Assembly (NCBI RefSeq): GCF_030160115.1
Contig: NZ_BSNS01000022.1
Span: 1 to 64,000 of the forward strand
DNA length: 64,000 bases
Direction: 5' to 3'
Source: Devosia nitrariae
Lineage (GTDB): Bacteria; Pseudomonadota; Alphaproteobacteria; Rhizobiales; Devosiaceae
Shown: piece by piece, positions 46,784-57,466 of the stretch
How the letters are laid out: every line of letters starts with the position of its first letter
Numbering within the stretch: position 1 is the first letter of the stretch
Notes under the pieces: model-generated
The model's input: only the letters and a program-made list of their open reading frames with translations
Told to the model about the DNA's origin: nothing
The model's database searches: none
Made by a program: the position numbers and the translations under genes

Positions 46784-47788
46784 ATGGTCACATTCACCCG
46801 TCTGGCGCTTGCGGTCCTTGCCGGGCTCGCCTCTTCGGCGGCCCTCGCGCAGGATAAGCCCACCCTCACCATCTATACCTATGATGGCTTCGCCTCCGAA
46901 TGGGGGCCGGGCGTTCCTCTGAAGGAGGGCTTCGAGAAGACCTGCGGCTGCACCGTCAACTGGGTCGCCGCCGACTCGTCCATCGGCACGCTCCGCCGCG
47001 TGCAGCTCGAAGGGGAAACCACAGAGGCCGACATCATCGTCGGCCTCGATACCGCCATTGCCGGAGAGGCGCGTGCGACCGGGCTTTTTGCCGAGCATGG
47101 CCTTGCCCTCGACAACCTCGTGCTTCCCGGTCAATGGACGGATGCGCAGTTCGTGCCGTTCGACTATTCCCACTTCGCCTTCATGCACGACACCGACTCG
47201 ATGCCGGAGCCGCCGACGTCCTTCGAGGAGCTGATCGCGCTGCCCGAGAACGTCAAGATCGCCATACAGGACCCGCGCTCGGCCACCCCCGGCCTCGGTC
47301 TCGTGCTCTGGGTGAAAGCCGCCTATGGCGACCGCGCCGGCGAGATCTGGCAAGGACTGGCGCCGCATATCCTGACGGTCACCCGCGAATGGTCGGAGAG
47401 CTATTCGCTCTTCCTCGAAGGCGAGGTCGACATGGTGCTTTCCTACACCACGTCGCCCGCCTACCATATCCTCGAGGAGGACGACGAGACGATCAAGGCG
47501 GCCCTTTTCGAGGAGGGACACCTGCCCCAGATCGAAGTCGCCGGCATCCTCAAATCGTCCGAGCAGCAGGATCTGGCGCGCGACTTCCTTGCATATCTCA
47601 CCTCGCAGGAAGGTCAGGCAGTGATCCCGACCACCAACTGGATGTTTCCGGTCGTCGACCTCGGTGGCAAGCTGAACCCGGTCTTCGCAACGCTCCCCCA
47701 GCCGGAAAAGTCCCTGAGCCTTGCCGAGGAGGAGATCGCCGCCGACTCGCGCGCCTGGATCGCCGAGATGCTGGCTGCGATGCAATAG
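46784..47788 (+). CDS. thiB: Thiamine periplasmic binding protein ThiB
   Basis: 334 residues. Signal peptide MVTFTRLALAVLAGLASSAA; segments TIYTYDGFASEWGPG, GCTVNWVAADSS, DTAIAGEARATGLF and VPFDYSHFAFMHDTDS match ThiB (binds thiamine, thiamine phosphate and TPP). ATG at 46784 follows AAGGGA. First gene of thiBPQ, under the TPP riboswitch. Confidence 0.94.
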   Translation: MVTFTRLALAVLAGLASSAALAQDKPTLTIYTYDGFASEWGPGVPLKEGFEKTCGCTVNWVAADSSIGTLRRVQLEGETTEADIIVGLDTAIAGEARATGLFAEHGLALDNLVLPGQWTDAQFVPFDYSHFAFMHDTDSMPEPPTSFEELIALPENVKIAIQDPRSATPGLGLVLWVKAAYGDRAGEIWQGLAPHILTVTREWSESYSLFLEGEVDMVLSYTTSPAYHILEEDDETIKAALFEEGHLPQIEVAGILKSSEQQDLARDFLAYLTSQEGQAVIPTTNWMFPVVDLGGKLNPVFATLPQPEKSLSLAEEEIAADSRAWIAEMLAAMQ

Positions 47789-47893
47789 AGCGGGATGCGA
47801 AAAAGTGCGAAACGGTTTTTCGCGAAAAATACCGCGACAACAAAAGATTGAGACGCGACACGATTTGATTCCGTCAAATCGTGTCGCGCTCTA
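47786..47893. repeat. Mosaic palindromic element inside the thiBPQ operon
   Basis: A 108-base element with terminal inverted repeats TAGAGCG (47786) and CGCTCTA (47887). Its first three bases are the thiB stop. It contains CGGTTTTTCGCGAAAA and a perfect 14-pair stem GCGACACGATTTGA/TCAAATCGTGTCGC (47855-47887) whose right arm includes the GTG at 47881 taken as the thiP start. Confidence 0.85.
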
Positions 47894-49509
47894 GCGCCGT
47901 GTCGCCCAAGGCGGTTCGTCACATCCTGCCGCCCCGCCCGTGGCGGGTTCGCGCGGCCGCTCTCCTTGCGGCCGCGGTGGGCCTGCTCATCGCCGCCGTG
48001 CTCTGGGCGATCGTCTCGGCCGCCGCCGGACAACCGGCAGCGGCCGGATCGCGTCTCGACATCGCCCACCTCGTGCGCATGACGGCGCTGCAGGCCGGGC
48101 TGACGACGGTGCTGTCGCTCGCCGTCGGCGTCGCGCTCGCATGGTGTCTCAACCGGCTTCGCTTTCCCGGGCGTGGCCTCGTCATCGGGCTGTTCTCGGC
48201 CGCCATCGTTACCCCGGGAATCGTCGTCGCCTTCGGGCTTCTGTCGGTCTGGGGCCGCAATGGCTGGATCAACCGCACGGCTGAAACGCTCTTGGGTGCG
48301 CCCATCGGCAACATCGCCTTCGGCCTCGGCGGCATTCTCTTTGCCCATGTGGTGCTCGATGCCGCCTTTGCCGCGCGAGTGCTGCTGGCAAGGCTCGATG
48401 CGGTGCCGGACGCACGCCTCAAGATCGGCCAGAGCCTCGGCCTCGGCCCGTTCCGGCGCTTCGCCCTCATCGACTGGCCTGCGATCAGCGGCGCGCTTCC
48501 GGGCCTCGCGGCGATCATCTTTCTCCTGGCGTTCACCAGCTTTCCGATTGTCCTGCTGCTCGGGGGTGGGCCGGCCAACCAAACGCTGGAGGTCGCCATT
48601 TATGCCGCGGTGCGGCAGGATTTCGACCTCAACGGCGCAGTCCTGCTGGCCCTGGTCCAGATCGCCGCCTGCTCCTTCGTTATCCTTGCCGCCTCCGCAC
48701 TGCCGCCGGTGCCGACCAGCCTCGGCCCGACTGCCGGCCAGCGCTGGCGTGACCGGCCGGTCGCGCAGCTGGTTCAATGGCTGGTGCTGGCGGTCTGCCT
48801 CGTCGGCTTCCTCGCGCCGCTCCTTGCCGTGCTGGCCGACGGAGTGAGCGCCGGACTGAGCGTTCTCGCCCAAGCTAACTTCTGGCGCGCTGCCGCTGCC
48901 AGCCTCGTCATCGGGACACTTTCGGCGCTGCTCGCCGTCACCCTCGCCCTCACCCTCGGCATGGGTCGCGCCGCCAGCAGCCAACCGCTGCTGCGCACGG
49001 GTCTCAGCCTGCCGGTCTTTGCCTATCTCGCCGTACCCGCAGTCGTCCTCTCCCTTGGCTTTTTCCTCCTGGTGCGCGCATTGGGCGTGGCGCCGGGAAG
49101 CGCCGCACCCTATGTCGTCGTCATCGCCAACGCACTGCTGTCGCTTCCCTTCGCCGCTGCAACGCTCGGCCCACCGATCGAGGCGATCGCGCGCACGCGC
49201 GGCAAGCTGATCCGCTCCCTCGGGATTTCCGGATTGCGCCAGTTCCTGGCCGTCGAATACCCGCTCATCGGCCGCGACATCGGCATTGCTCTTGCCCTCG
49301 CCTTCTGCTTCTCACTGGGCGACCTCGGCGTCATCGCGCTCTTCGGCACCCAGGATTTCCAGACCCTGCCCCTGATGATGTACCGTGCCCTCGGTTCCTA
49401 CCGCTCCAACGACGCGGCGGCCATTGCCGCCATCCTCCTCGTTCTCACCATCGTCGCGTTCGTCGGCCTGCCGCGCCTGGTGGAAAGGCTCTCCAATGCT
49501 CGCGCTTGA
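47881..49509 (+). CDS. thiP: Thiamine ABC importer permease ThiP
   Basis: 542 residues, about 12 membrane segments in two homologous halves, each with the EAA-type coupling loop (for example RLKIGQSLGLGPFRRFALID and KLIRSLGISGLRQFLAVEYP). The start is uncertain: GTG at 47881 or GTG at 47899, neither with a good ribosome site, because the 5' end overlaps a repeat element. Its end overlaps thiQ by 14 bases. Confidence 0.9.
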   Translation: MSRSSAVSPKAVRHILPPRPWRVRAAALLAAAVGLLIAAVLWAIVSAAAGQPAAAGSRLDIAHLVRMTALQAGLTTVLSLAVGVALAWCLNRLRFPGRGLVIGLFSAAIVTPGIVVAFGLLSVWGRNGWINRTAETLLGAPIGNIAFGLGGILFAHVVLDAAFAARVLLARLDAVPDARLKIGQSLGLGPFRRFALIDWPAISGALPGLAAIIFLLAFTSFPIVLLLGGGPANQTLEVAIYAAVRQDFDLNGAVLLALVQIAACSFVILAASALPPVPTSLGPTAGQRWRDRPVAQLVQWLVLAVCLVGFLAPLLAVLADGVSAGLSVLAQANFWRAAAASLVIGTLSALLAVTLALTLGMGRAASSQPLLRTGLSLPVFAYLAVPAVVLSLGFFLLVRALGVAPGSAAPYVVVIANALLSLPFAAATLGPPIEAIARTRGKLIRSLGISGLRQFLAVEYPLIGRDIGIALALAFCFSLGDLGVIALFGTQDFQTLPLMMYRALGSYRSNDAAAIAAILLVLTIVAFVGLPRLVERLSNARA

Positions 49510-50128
49510 CCGCCTGACCTTCGCCCACCCCGGTCAAAGGGAGCCCTATGTCTTTTCGATGGAGGCTCTGCCCGGCGAGGTGACGTCAGTCTCCGGCCCC
49601 AGCGGTTCCGGCAAGTCGACGCTGCTCGATCTCGTCGCCGGCTTCCTCGCGCCGACCGCCGGCACCCTCACCCTCGACGCAGAAGACCTCATCCCGCTCG
49701 ACCCGGAGCACCGCCCTGTCTCCCTGCTGCTGCAGTCGGAAAGCCTTTTCGAGCATCTGTCGGCCGAGCGCAACGTTGCCCTTGGCCTGCCGTCAGGGAC
49801 GCCAGATGCGGCCCCCCGCATCGCTCGAGCGCTCAAGGAAGCGGGCCTTTCCGGCGTGGGCAAGCAACGGGCATCGACATTGTCGGGGGGTCAGAAGCAG
49901 CGGGTGGCGCTGGCCCGCACGCTCCTGCGCGACCGTAAGGTCCTGCTGCTCGACGAGCCGTTCTCGGCGCTCGACGACGATACACGCAAAGTCATCCGCG
50001 CCCTGGTGGGCAACCTGACCAAGCGGCATGGCTGGATCACGCTGCTCGTCAGCCATCACCGCGATGATGTGGAGGCCCTGGCTAACCGGCGCTACGTCAT
50101 CGTCGGCAAGACGCTGCAGGCGAAATGA
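49496..50128 (+). CDS. thiQ: Thiamine ABC importer ATPase ThiQ
   Basis: 210 residues. Walker A GPSGSGKSTLL (about 36), LLQSESLFEHLS (Q-loop), signature STLSGGQKQRVALAR, Walker B VLLLDEPFSALD and switch LLVSHHRDD. ATG at 49496 with GGAAAGG upstream. Last gene of the operon. Confidence 0.92.
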   Translation: MLALDRLTFAHPGQREPYVFSMEALPGEVTSVSGPSGSGKSTLLDLVAGFLAPTAGTLTLDAEDLIPLDPEHRPVSLLLQSESLFEHLSAERNVALGLPSGTPDAAPRIARALKEAGLSGVGKQRASTLSGGQKQRVALARTLLRDRKVLLLDEPFSALDDDTRKVIRALVGNLTKRHGWITLLVSHHRDDVEALANRRYVIVGKTLQAK

Positions 50129-50131
50129 GAG

Positions 50132-52396
<2,265 letters not shown>

Positions 52397-52442
52397 CGGC
52401 TACTTGGTACTCACGCTTGCCGTCAACTTGTAACAAAAAAAC

Positions 52443-53732
52443 TCAGTCTTGGAACGGGTCATGCACCAGTATCGTGTCCAGCCGTTCCGGGCTTGTGGAC
52501 AGCATCGCCACCGGGGCACCGATCAACTCTTCTATGTAACGGACATACTTGACGGCCTGGGCGGGCAGCTCAGCCCAACTGCGGGCCCCGGCGGTGGTTT
52601 CCGTCCAGCCCTCGAGCGTTTCATAGATGGGCTTAACCCGTGCTTGTGCCCCCATTGAGGCAGGCAGATAATCAATGCGTGAGCCGTCGAGTTCGTAGCC
52701 GACGCACACCTTGATCTCGTCGAGACCGTCGAGCACGTCCAGCTTGGTGAGCGCGATGCCGGTGATGCCCGACGTCTTGACCGTCTGGCGCACCAGGACC
52801 GCGTCGAACCAGCCGCAGCGGCGCGGACGGCCCGTATTGACGCCGACTTCGCGGCCGACCCGGGCCAGATGCCGGCCGATGTCGTCGTCGAGCTCGCAGG
52901 GGAAGGGCCCCTCGCCCACCCGCGTCGTATAGGCCTTGGTGATGCCAAGCACATAGCCGATCGCGGTAGGACCGAGGCCCGAACCGGCCGCGGCCTGCCC
53001 TGCCACCGTGTTGGACGAGGTGACGAACGGATAGGTGCCGTGATCGTTGTCGAGCAGCGCGCCCTGCGCGCCTTCGAAGAGGATGCGTGCGCCTTGCTTG
53101 CGCTTGTTCTCGAGGACGCGCCAGACCTGGTCCATGAAGGGCAGGATATCGGCGGCCACCGCCATCAGTTCGTCATGGATCGCCTGCGGCTCGATTTCGG
53201 TGAGGCCCATGCCGCGGCGCAGCGCATTGTGGTGCGTGAGCAGCCGCTCGATCTTGGGCATGAGCGTTTCGGGTTCGGAGAGATCGACCAGGCGGATGGC
53301 GCGGCGGCCGACCTTGTCCTCGTAGGCCGGACCGATGCCGCGGCGCGTGGTGCCGATCCTGAGGCCGGTATTGGCGTCCTCTCGAACACCATCGAGCTCA
53401 CGGTGGAGCGACAGGATCAGCGGCGCATTGTCGGCGACGCGGAGCACGTCGGGGGTGATCTCGACCCCCTGCCCGCGCAGCTTTGCCATCTCGGCAACGA
53501 AGTGGTGAGGATCGACCACGACGCCGTTGCCGATGACCGAAAGTTTGCCCTGGACGAGCCCCGACGGCAGCAGCGCCAGCTTGTAGCTCACCCCGTCGAT
53601 GACCAGTGTGTGGCCGGCATTGTGGCCGCCGTGATAGCGCACCACCACATCGGCGCGCTCCGAGAGCCAGTCGACGATCTTGCCCTTGCCCTCGTCACCC
53701 CATTGCGAGCCGACGACAACCACGTTTGCCAT
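52443..53732 (-). CDS. purA: Adenylosuccinate synthase PurA
   Basis: 429 residues, usual length. It catalyses IMP + Asp + GTP to adenylosuccinate in AMP synthesis. The GTP-binding GSQWGDEGKGKIVDWL with catalytic Asp, and GGHNAGHTLVIDG with catalytic His, are at the start; EGAQGALLDNDHGTYPFVTS and TRVGEGPFPCEL follow. ATG at 53732. Confidence 0.97.
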   Translation of the reverse strand: MANVVVVGSQWGDEGKGKIVDWLSERADVVVRYHGGHNAGHTLVIDGVSYKLALLPSGLVQGKLSVIGNGVVVDPHHFVAEMAKLRGQGVEITPDVLRVADNAPLILSLHRELDGVREDANTGLRIGTTRRGIGPAYEDKVGRRAIRLVDLSEPETLMPKIERLLTHHNALRRGMGLTEIEPQAIHDELMAVAADILPFMDQVWRVLENKRKQGARILFEGAQGALLDNDHGTYPFVTSSNTVAGQAAAGSGLGPTAIGYVLGITKAYTTRVGEGPFPCELDDDIGRHLARVGREVGVNTGRPRRCGWFDAVLVRQTVKTSGITGIALTKLDVLDGLDEIKVCVGYELDGSRIDYLPASMGAQARVKPIYETLEGWTETTAGARSWAELPAQAVKYVRYIEELIGAPVAMLSTSPERLDTILVHDPFQD

Positions 53733-53946
53733 TGCGTATCCCTTGATTTAAGGCGCGCCCGATCAGATCCGGTGGACCTGCCACCGCACCGATCCGGCAA
53801 TGGAATTGATCCCCCTCAGCCGCTCTTGCGATTTGACGCCGGCTGATTTGCTGGTAAGTGCAACGTTCCTTACATCACCCCTTTTGCTTGACGCAAACTC
53901 TTCAGCGCAAAACCCAGGCGCCCTTTGGAGATTTGCCGGAGTAACG

Positions 53947-54936
53947 ATGACCAAGCCGCCTTCCCAGGAGCACCGCGGCATCTCGGCATGGCTCCTGGAT
54001 CAGCCCGTCCTGATCCTCGTCCTCACCACCGCCTTCTGGGGCGGCAATGTCGTTGCCGGCAAGCTTGCGGTCGGGCATATCGACCCCTATTCGCTGACGA
54101 TCCTGCGCTGGACCGGTGCCCTGCTCTTCGTCCTGCCCTTCGCTATTGGCCAGCTCAAGCGCGACGGCGTGACGTTTCGCCGCTATCTTCCGCTGCTGCT
54201 CTTCTACGGCGCTCTCGGCTACACGACCTTCAACATCCTGCTCTACGTTTCGGTCTACTTCACCTCGGGCGTGAACGCGTCCATCGAGCAGGTTGCGGTC
54301 AACATCTTCGTGATGATCGGCAATTTCGTGGTGTTCCGCGTGCGGGTGAAGGCGCTGCAGGTCGTCGGCGTTGTGATGACCATCGTCGGCGTTGCCATGA
54401 CCGCCACGCATGGCGACCTGAAGCGGTTGCTCGATCTCGACATCAATTTCGGCGACGCCCTGGTGCTCCTGGCAAGCGCCGCCTACGCGACCTATTCGCT
54501 CACCCTGCGCTACCGTCCGCCCATGGGCTGGATGAGCTTTCTCGTCGGCACGTTCCTGGGCGCCATCCTTGCCGCGATCGTTTATCAATCCCTGCTCGAT
54601 GGCGGCATCGGCAATTTCGTCGCGACGCTGCCCGAGATCACGCCACGCGGCTGGATCATCGTCCTCTACGTTTTGATCTTCCCGTCGGTCTGCTCGCAGA
54701 TGCTCTATGTGCGCGGCGTCGAACTCATCGGCCCCAACCGCGCCAGCCTCTTCATCAACCTCATTCCGCTCTTTGGCACGCTGGGCTCGGTCGTCGTACT
54801 CGGCGAGCGCCTCGAGACCTTTCATCTCATTGCCGGCGCCCTGATCGTTGCCGGCATCGTTCTCGCCGAATGGACGGCGCGGCGTGCCTCGGCAAAGCAT
54901 GCCGAGGCCGAGGGCCTGCCGGGCCAGGCGCGGTAG
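53947..54936 (+). CDS. EamA/DMT-family transporter
   Basis: 329 residues with ten membrane segments in two EamA repeats (first PVLILVLTTAFWGGNVVAGK; second half begins LVLLASAAYATYSLTLRYRP). Probably an exporter of small metabolites; the substrate is unknown. ATG at 53947 follows GGAG at 6 bases. Divergent from purA. Confidence 0.9.
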   Translation: MTKPPSQEHRGISAWLLDQPVLILVLTTAFWGGNVVAGKLAVGHIDPYSLTILRWTGALLFVLPFAIGQLKRDGVTFRRYLPLLLFYGALGYTTFNILLYVSVYFTSGVNASIEQVAVNIFVMIGNFVVFRVRVKALQVVGVVMTIVGVAMTATHGDLKRLLDLDINFGDALVLLASAAYATYSLTLRYRPPMGWMSFLVGTFLGAILAAIVYQSLLDGGIGNFVATLPEITPRGWIIVLYVLIFPSVCSQMLYVRGVELIGPNRASLFINLIPLFGTLGSVVVLGERLETFHLIAGALIVAGIVLAEWTARRASAKHAEAEGLPGQAR

Positions 54937-54986
54937 CCTGAGCGCTCTCTAGGCAGGCGTGGAGCAAGCACCCCGGGGACACGCGG

Positions 54987-55181
54987 TCAGGTCTCGTCCT
55001 CGAAGATCGCCTCGATCGGCAGATCGAACAGCCGGGCAATCCTGAAGGCAAGCGGTAGTGACGGATCGTACCGACCCGTCTCTATGGCGTTGACCGATTG
55101 CCGGGAAATTTCGAGCTTTTCAGCGAGAACTGCCTGGGACCATCCCCGTTCGCCGCGCAAATGCTTGATCCGGTTCCTCAA
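54987..55181 (-). CDS. Small XRE-family regulator
   Basis: 64 residues. A single HTH_3 domain: RIKHLRGERGWSQAVLAEKL then EISRQSVNAIETGRYDPSLP, of the group found beside small membrane proteins. Start TTG at 55181 overlaps the membrane protein stop as TTGA, so the two are translationally coupled. It probably represses its own operon through the two operators at 55595 and 55633. Confidence 0.85.
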   Translation of the reverse strand: MRNRIKHLRGERGWSQAVLAEKLEISRQSVNAIETGRYDPSLPLAFRIARLFDLPIEAIFEDET

Positions 55182-55576
55182 GGCGCACCGTAGCGAAGCG
55201 TAAGGGCCGCCGCCGCAACTGCATAGGCTATCCAGTAAATCGGATTGAGCCAGAACACGGAGAGTTCGGGTGCCCCGGCGTAAAACTCGAGATATCCCCA
55301 GGAAGACGCGAGACTCATCACCAGGGCAAGGCCAGCGAACATGGCCTTGAGTTGGACAGAACGCAGGAACTCGTCGATCTCGCTCATGTATCGCCAATGT
55401 GCCCAGAACGGCACAAGCATTGCGACGATAGGTATGACGGCGACGGCATAAAGACCTGGCAAGGGCAATACACCGGCTTCGTCCAACAGCTTGACCGCCA
55501 AGCTCGACCCCAGGAACATGATGGTTGCAGGGACCAGGACGGTGAAGTAGCGCCGCGTAGCCTGTTCGTTGGTCAT
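55178..55576 (-). CDS. Small four-helix membrane protein
   Basis: 132 residues with four membrane segments (LVPATIMFLGSSLAVKLLDE; GLYAVAVIPIVAMLVPFWAH; LKAMFAGLALVMSLASSWGY; NPIYWIAYAVAAAALTLRYG). Sits in front of the XRE regulator, a recurring pairing. ATG at 55576 with GGAGG at 6 bases. Function unknown. Confidence 0.85.
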   Translation of the reverse strand: MTNEQATRRYFTVLVPATIMFLGSSLAVKLLDEAGVLPLPGLYAVAVIPIVAMLVPFWAHWRYMSEIDEFLRSVQLKAMFAGLALVMSLASSWGYLEFYAGAPELSVFWLNPIYWIAYAVAAAALTLRYGAP

Positions 55577-55594
55577 CTCGACCTCCATGGGCAG

Positions 55595-55650
55595 TGTAAA
55601 GTGTCCTTGACACTATCCATCAGCGCGAAGCATGTAAAGCGTCCTTGACA
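55595..55650. promoter_or_regulatory. Duplicated operator of the XRE-controlled unit
   Basis: TGTAAAGTGTCCTTGACA (55595-55612) and TGTAAAGCGTCCTTGACA (55633-55650) differ by one base. Each is a palindrome of half-sites TGTAAAG/CTTGACA. Centres are 38 bases apart. They lie 19 and 57 bases upstream of the membrane protein start, where the adjacent XRE protein would be expected to bind. Confidence 0.7.
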
Positions 55651-55654
55651 TGAA

Positions 55655-55682
55655 AGAAGGCCGGCATCGCTGCCGGCCTTCC
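55655..55682 (-). terminator. Terminator of serA
   Basis: AAGGCCGGCA, loop, TGCCGGCCTT (55657-55680) is a perfect ten-pair stem followed on the reverse strand by CTTTC, 26 bases after the serA stop. It abuts the operator region of the next operon. Confidence 0.85.
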
Positions 55683-55705
55683 CCAATCGCTTCGGTACGG
55701 CTGCC

Positions 55706-57295
55706 TCAGGCGTTGAACTTCAGCGCCTTGGCCTGCTTGACCCCTTCGAGGGCGACGATGCGGCCGAGCTGTTCTTCGGTCAGCTCGGCATCGATGGAGA
55801 CGAGGGCGATGGCGTCGCCCCCGACATCCATGCGGCCGAGGTTGAAGTTGGCGATGTTGATGCCGAGGTCACCCAAAAGCGTGCCGAGGCGGCCGATATG
55901 ACCGGGCTTGTCCTCGTTGGTGACATAGAGCATCGAGGGCGACAGTTCGGCCTCCATATTGATGCCCTTGACCTGGATGATGCGCGGCTTGCCGTTGGCA
56001 AAGACCGTGCCCGCCACCCCGCGCTCCTGCCGCTCGGTGATGACGGTCAGGCGGATGTAGTTCTCGTAGGCGCCCTGCTGCTCGCGGGTCACGGTCTCGA
56101 CCTGCACGCCGCGCTCCTTGGCGATCTGCGGGGCCGAGACCATGTTGACGTCGGCGAGCAGGGGCTTGAGGACGCCGGTCAGCGCCGCGGCGACCATCGG
56201 GCGGGTGTTCATTTCGGCAACATTGCCCTCGAACTCGATCCTGATGCCGTGAATCGAGGTCTCGGTGAGCTGGCCGGCGAACGAACCCAGCATTTCGGCG
56301 AGCCTGACGAACGGGGTGAGGCGTGGCGCCTCCTCGGCCGAGATCGAAGGAAAGTTCAGCGCGTTGGTGATCTCGCCGGTCATGAGGTAGGCCGAGATCT
56401 GCTCGGCCACCTGCAGGGCAACGTTTTCCTGCGCCTCCGTCGTCGAAGCGCCCAGATGCGGCGTGCAGATGACGTTGGGCAGCGCAAACAGCGGATTGTC
56501 GGTCGCCGGTTCGTCGAGGAAGACGTCGAGCGCCGCCCCGGCCACCTGCCCCGATTTCAGCGCCTCGGCGAGCGCCGCCTCGTCGACGAGGCCGCCGCGC
56601 GCGCAGTTGATGATCCTGACGCCCTTCTTGGTCTTGGCGATGGCGTCGGCCGACAGCACATTGCGGGTCTGCTCGGTCAGGGGGGTGTGCAGGGTGATGA
56701 AGTCCGCGCGCGCCAGGAGCTCGTCGAGCTCGACCTTCTCGACGCCGATCTCGACCGCCCGCTCCGGCGACAGGAACGGGTCAAAGGCGAGAACCTTCAT
56801 CTTGAGGCCCTGCGCCCGGTCGGCAACGATCGTCCCGATATTGCCGCAGCCGATGATGCCGAGGGTCTTGTTGGTCACCTCTACGCCCATGAAGCGGTTC
56901 TTTTCCCACTTGCCGGCGCGCGTCGAAACGTCGGCCTCGGGGATCTGCCGGGCGAGCGAGAGCATCATGGAGATGGCGTGCTCGGCCGTGGTGATCGAGT
57001 TGCCGAAGGGCGTGTTCATCACGATGATGCCCTTCTTGGTGGCGTTGGGAATGTCGACATTGTCGACGCCGATGCCGGCCCGCCCGATGACCTTGAGGTT
57101 GGCGGCCGCCGCGATCACCTTTTCGGTGACCTTGGTAGCCGAGCGGATGGCGAGGCCATCATACTGGCCGATGACTTCGAGAAGCCTTTCCTTGTCCTTG
57201 CCGAGATCGGGCAGGTAGTCGACCTCGACGCCATTGTCCTTGAAGATCTGGACGGCAGTCGGCGACAGCTTGTCGGAAACGAGAACCTTGGGCAT
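55706..57295 (-). CDS. serA: D-3-phosphoglycerate dehydrogenase SerA
   Basis: 529 residues, the long form with an intervening domain and C-terminal ACT domain. NAD-binding IIGCGNIGTIVADRAQGLKM, active-site segments NCARGGLVDE (Arg) and VICTPHLGAST (His), and the serine-sensing ACT region (GHIGRLGTLLGDLGINIANF). First step of serine synthesis. serC lies 171 bases upstream on the same strand. Confidence 0.97.
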   Translation of the reverse strand: MPKVLVSDKLSPTAVQIFKDNGVEVDYLPDLGKDKERLLEVIGQYDGLAIRSATKVTEKVIAAAANLKVIGRAGIGVDNVDIPNATKKGIIVMNTPFGNSITTAEHAISMMLSLARQIPEADVSTRAGKWEKNRFMGVEVTNKTLGIIGCGNIGTIVADRAQGLKMKVLAFDPFLSPERAVEIGVEKVELDELLARADFITLHTPLTEQTRNVLSADAIAKTKKGVRIINCARGGLVDEAALAEALKSGQVAGAALDVFLDEPATDNPLFALPNVICTPHLGASTTEAQENVALQVAEQISAYLMTGEITNALNFPSISAEEAPRLTPFVRLAEMLGSFAGQLTETSIHGIRIEFEGNVAEMNTRPMVAAALTGVLKPLLADVNMVSAPQIAKERGVQVETVTREQQGAYENYIRLTVITERQERGVAGTVFANGKPRIIQVKGINMEAELSPSMLYVTNEDKPGHIGRLGTLLGDLGINIANFNLGRMDVGGDAIALVSIDAELTEEQLGRIVALEGVKQAKALKFNA

Positions 57296-57347
57296 GGGTG
57301 TGTTCCTTGATGCAAGGGCGCGGCTGGTGCCGCTGAATTCGGTGGAT

Positions 57348-57461
57348 CACCCCCTCCTGGCCTCCCCATCAACGGGGAGGTGACGCCAGCGCGCTGGGCA
57401 GCATGCGCCACAAGCACAGTAGTCACCCTCCCCCCTTGTGGGGAGGGCTGGGGAGGGGGTC
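57348..57461. repeat. GC-rich palindromic element, copy 2
   Basis: Same layout as the copy at 19950: outer arms CCCCCTCC and GGAGGGGG, hairpin CCTCCCCatcaacGGGGAGG (57361-57380) and CCCTCCCCccttgtGGGGAGGG (57425-57448). Lies in the gap between serC and serA. Confidence 0.8.
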
Positions 57462-57466
57462 TTGGC

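Noticed and set aside
55898..57310. Plus-strand open frame of 470 codons
   Set aside because: Antisense to serA; shadow frame.
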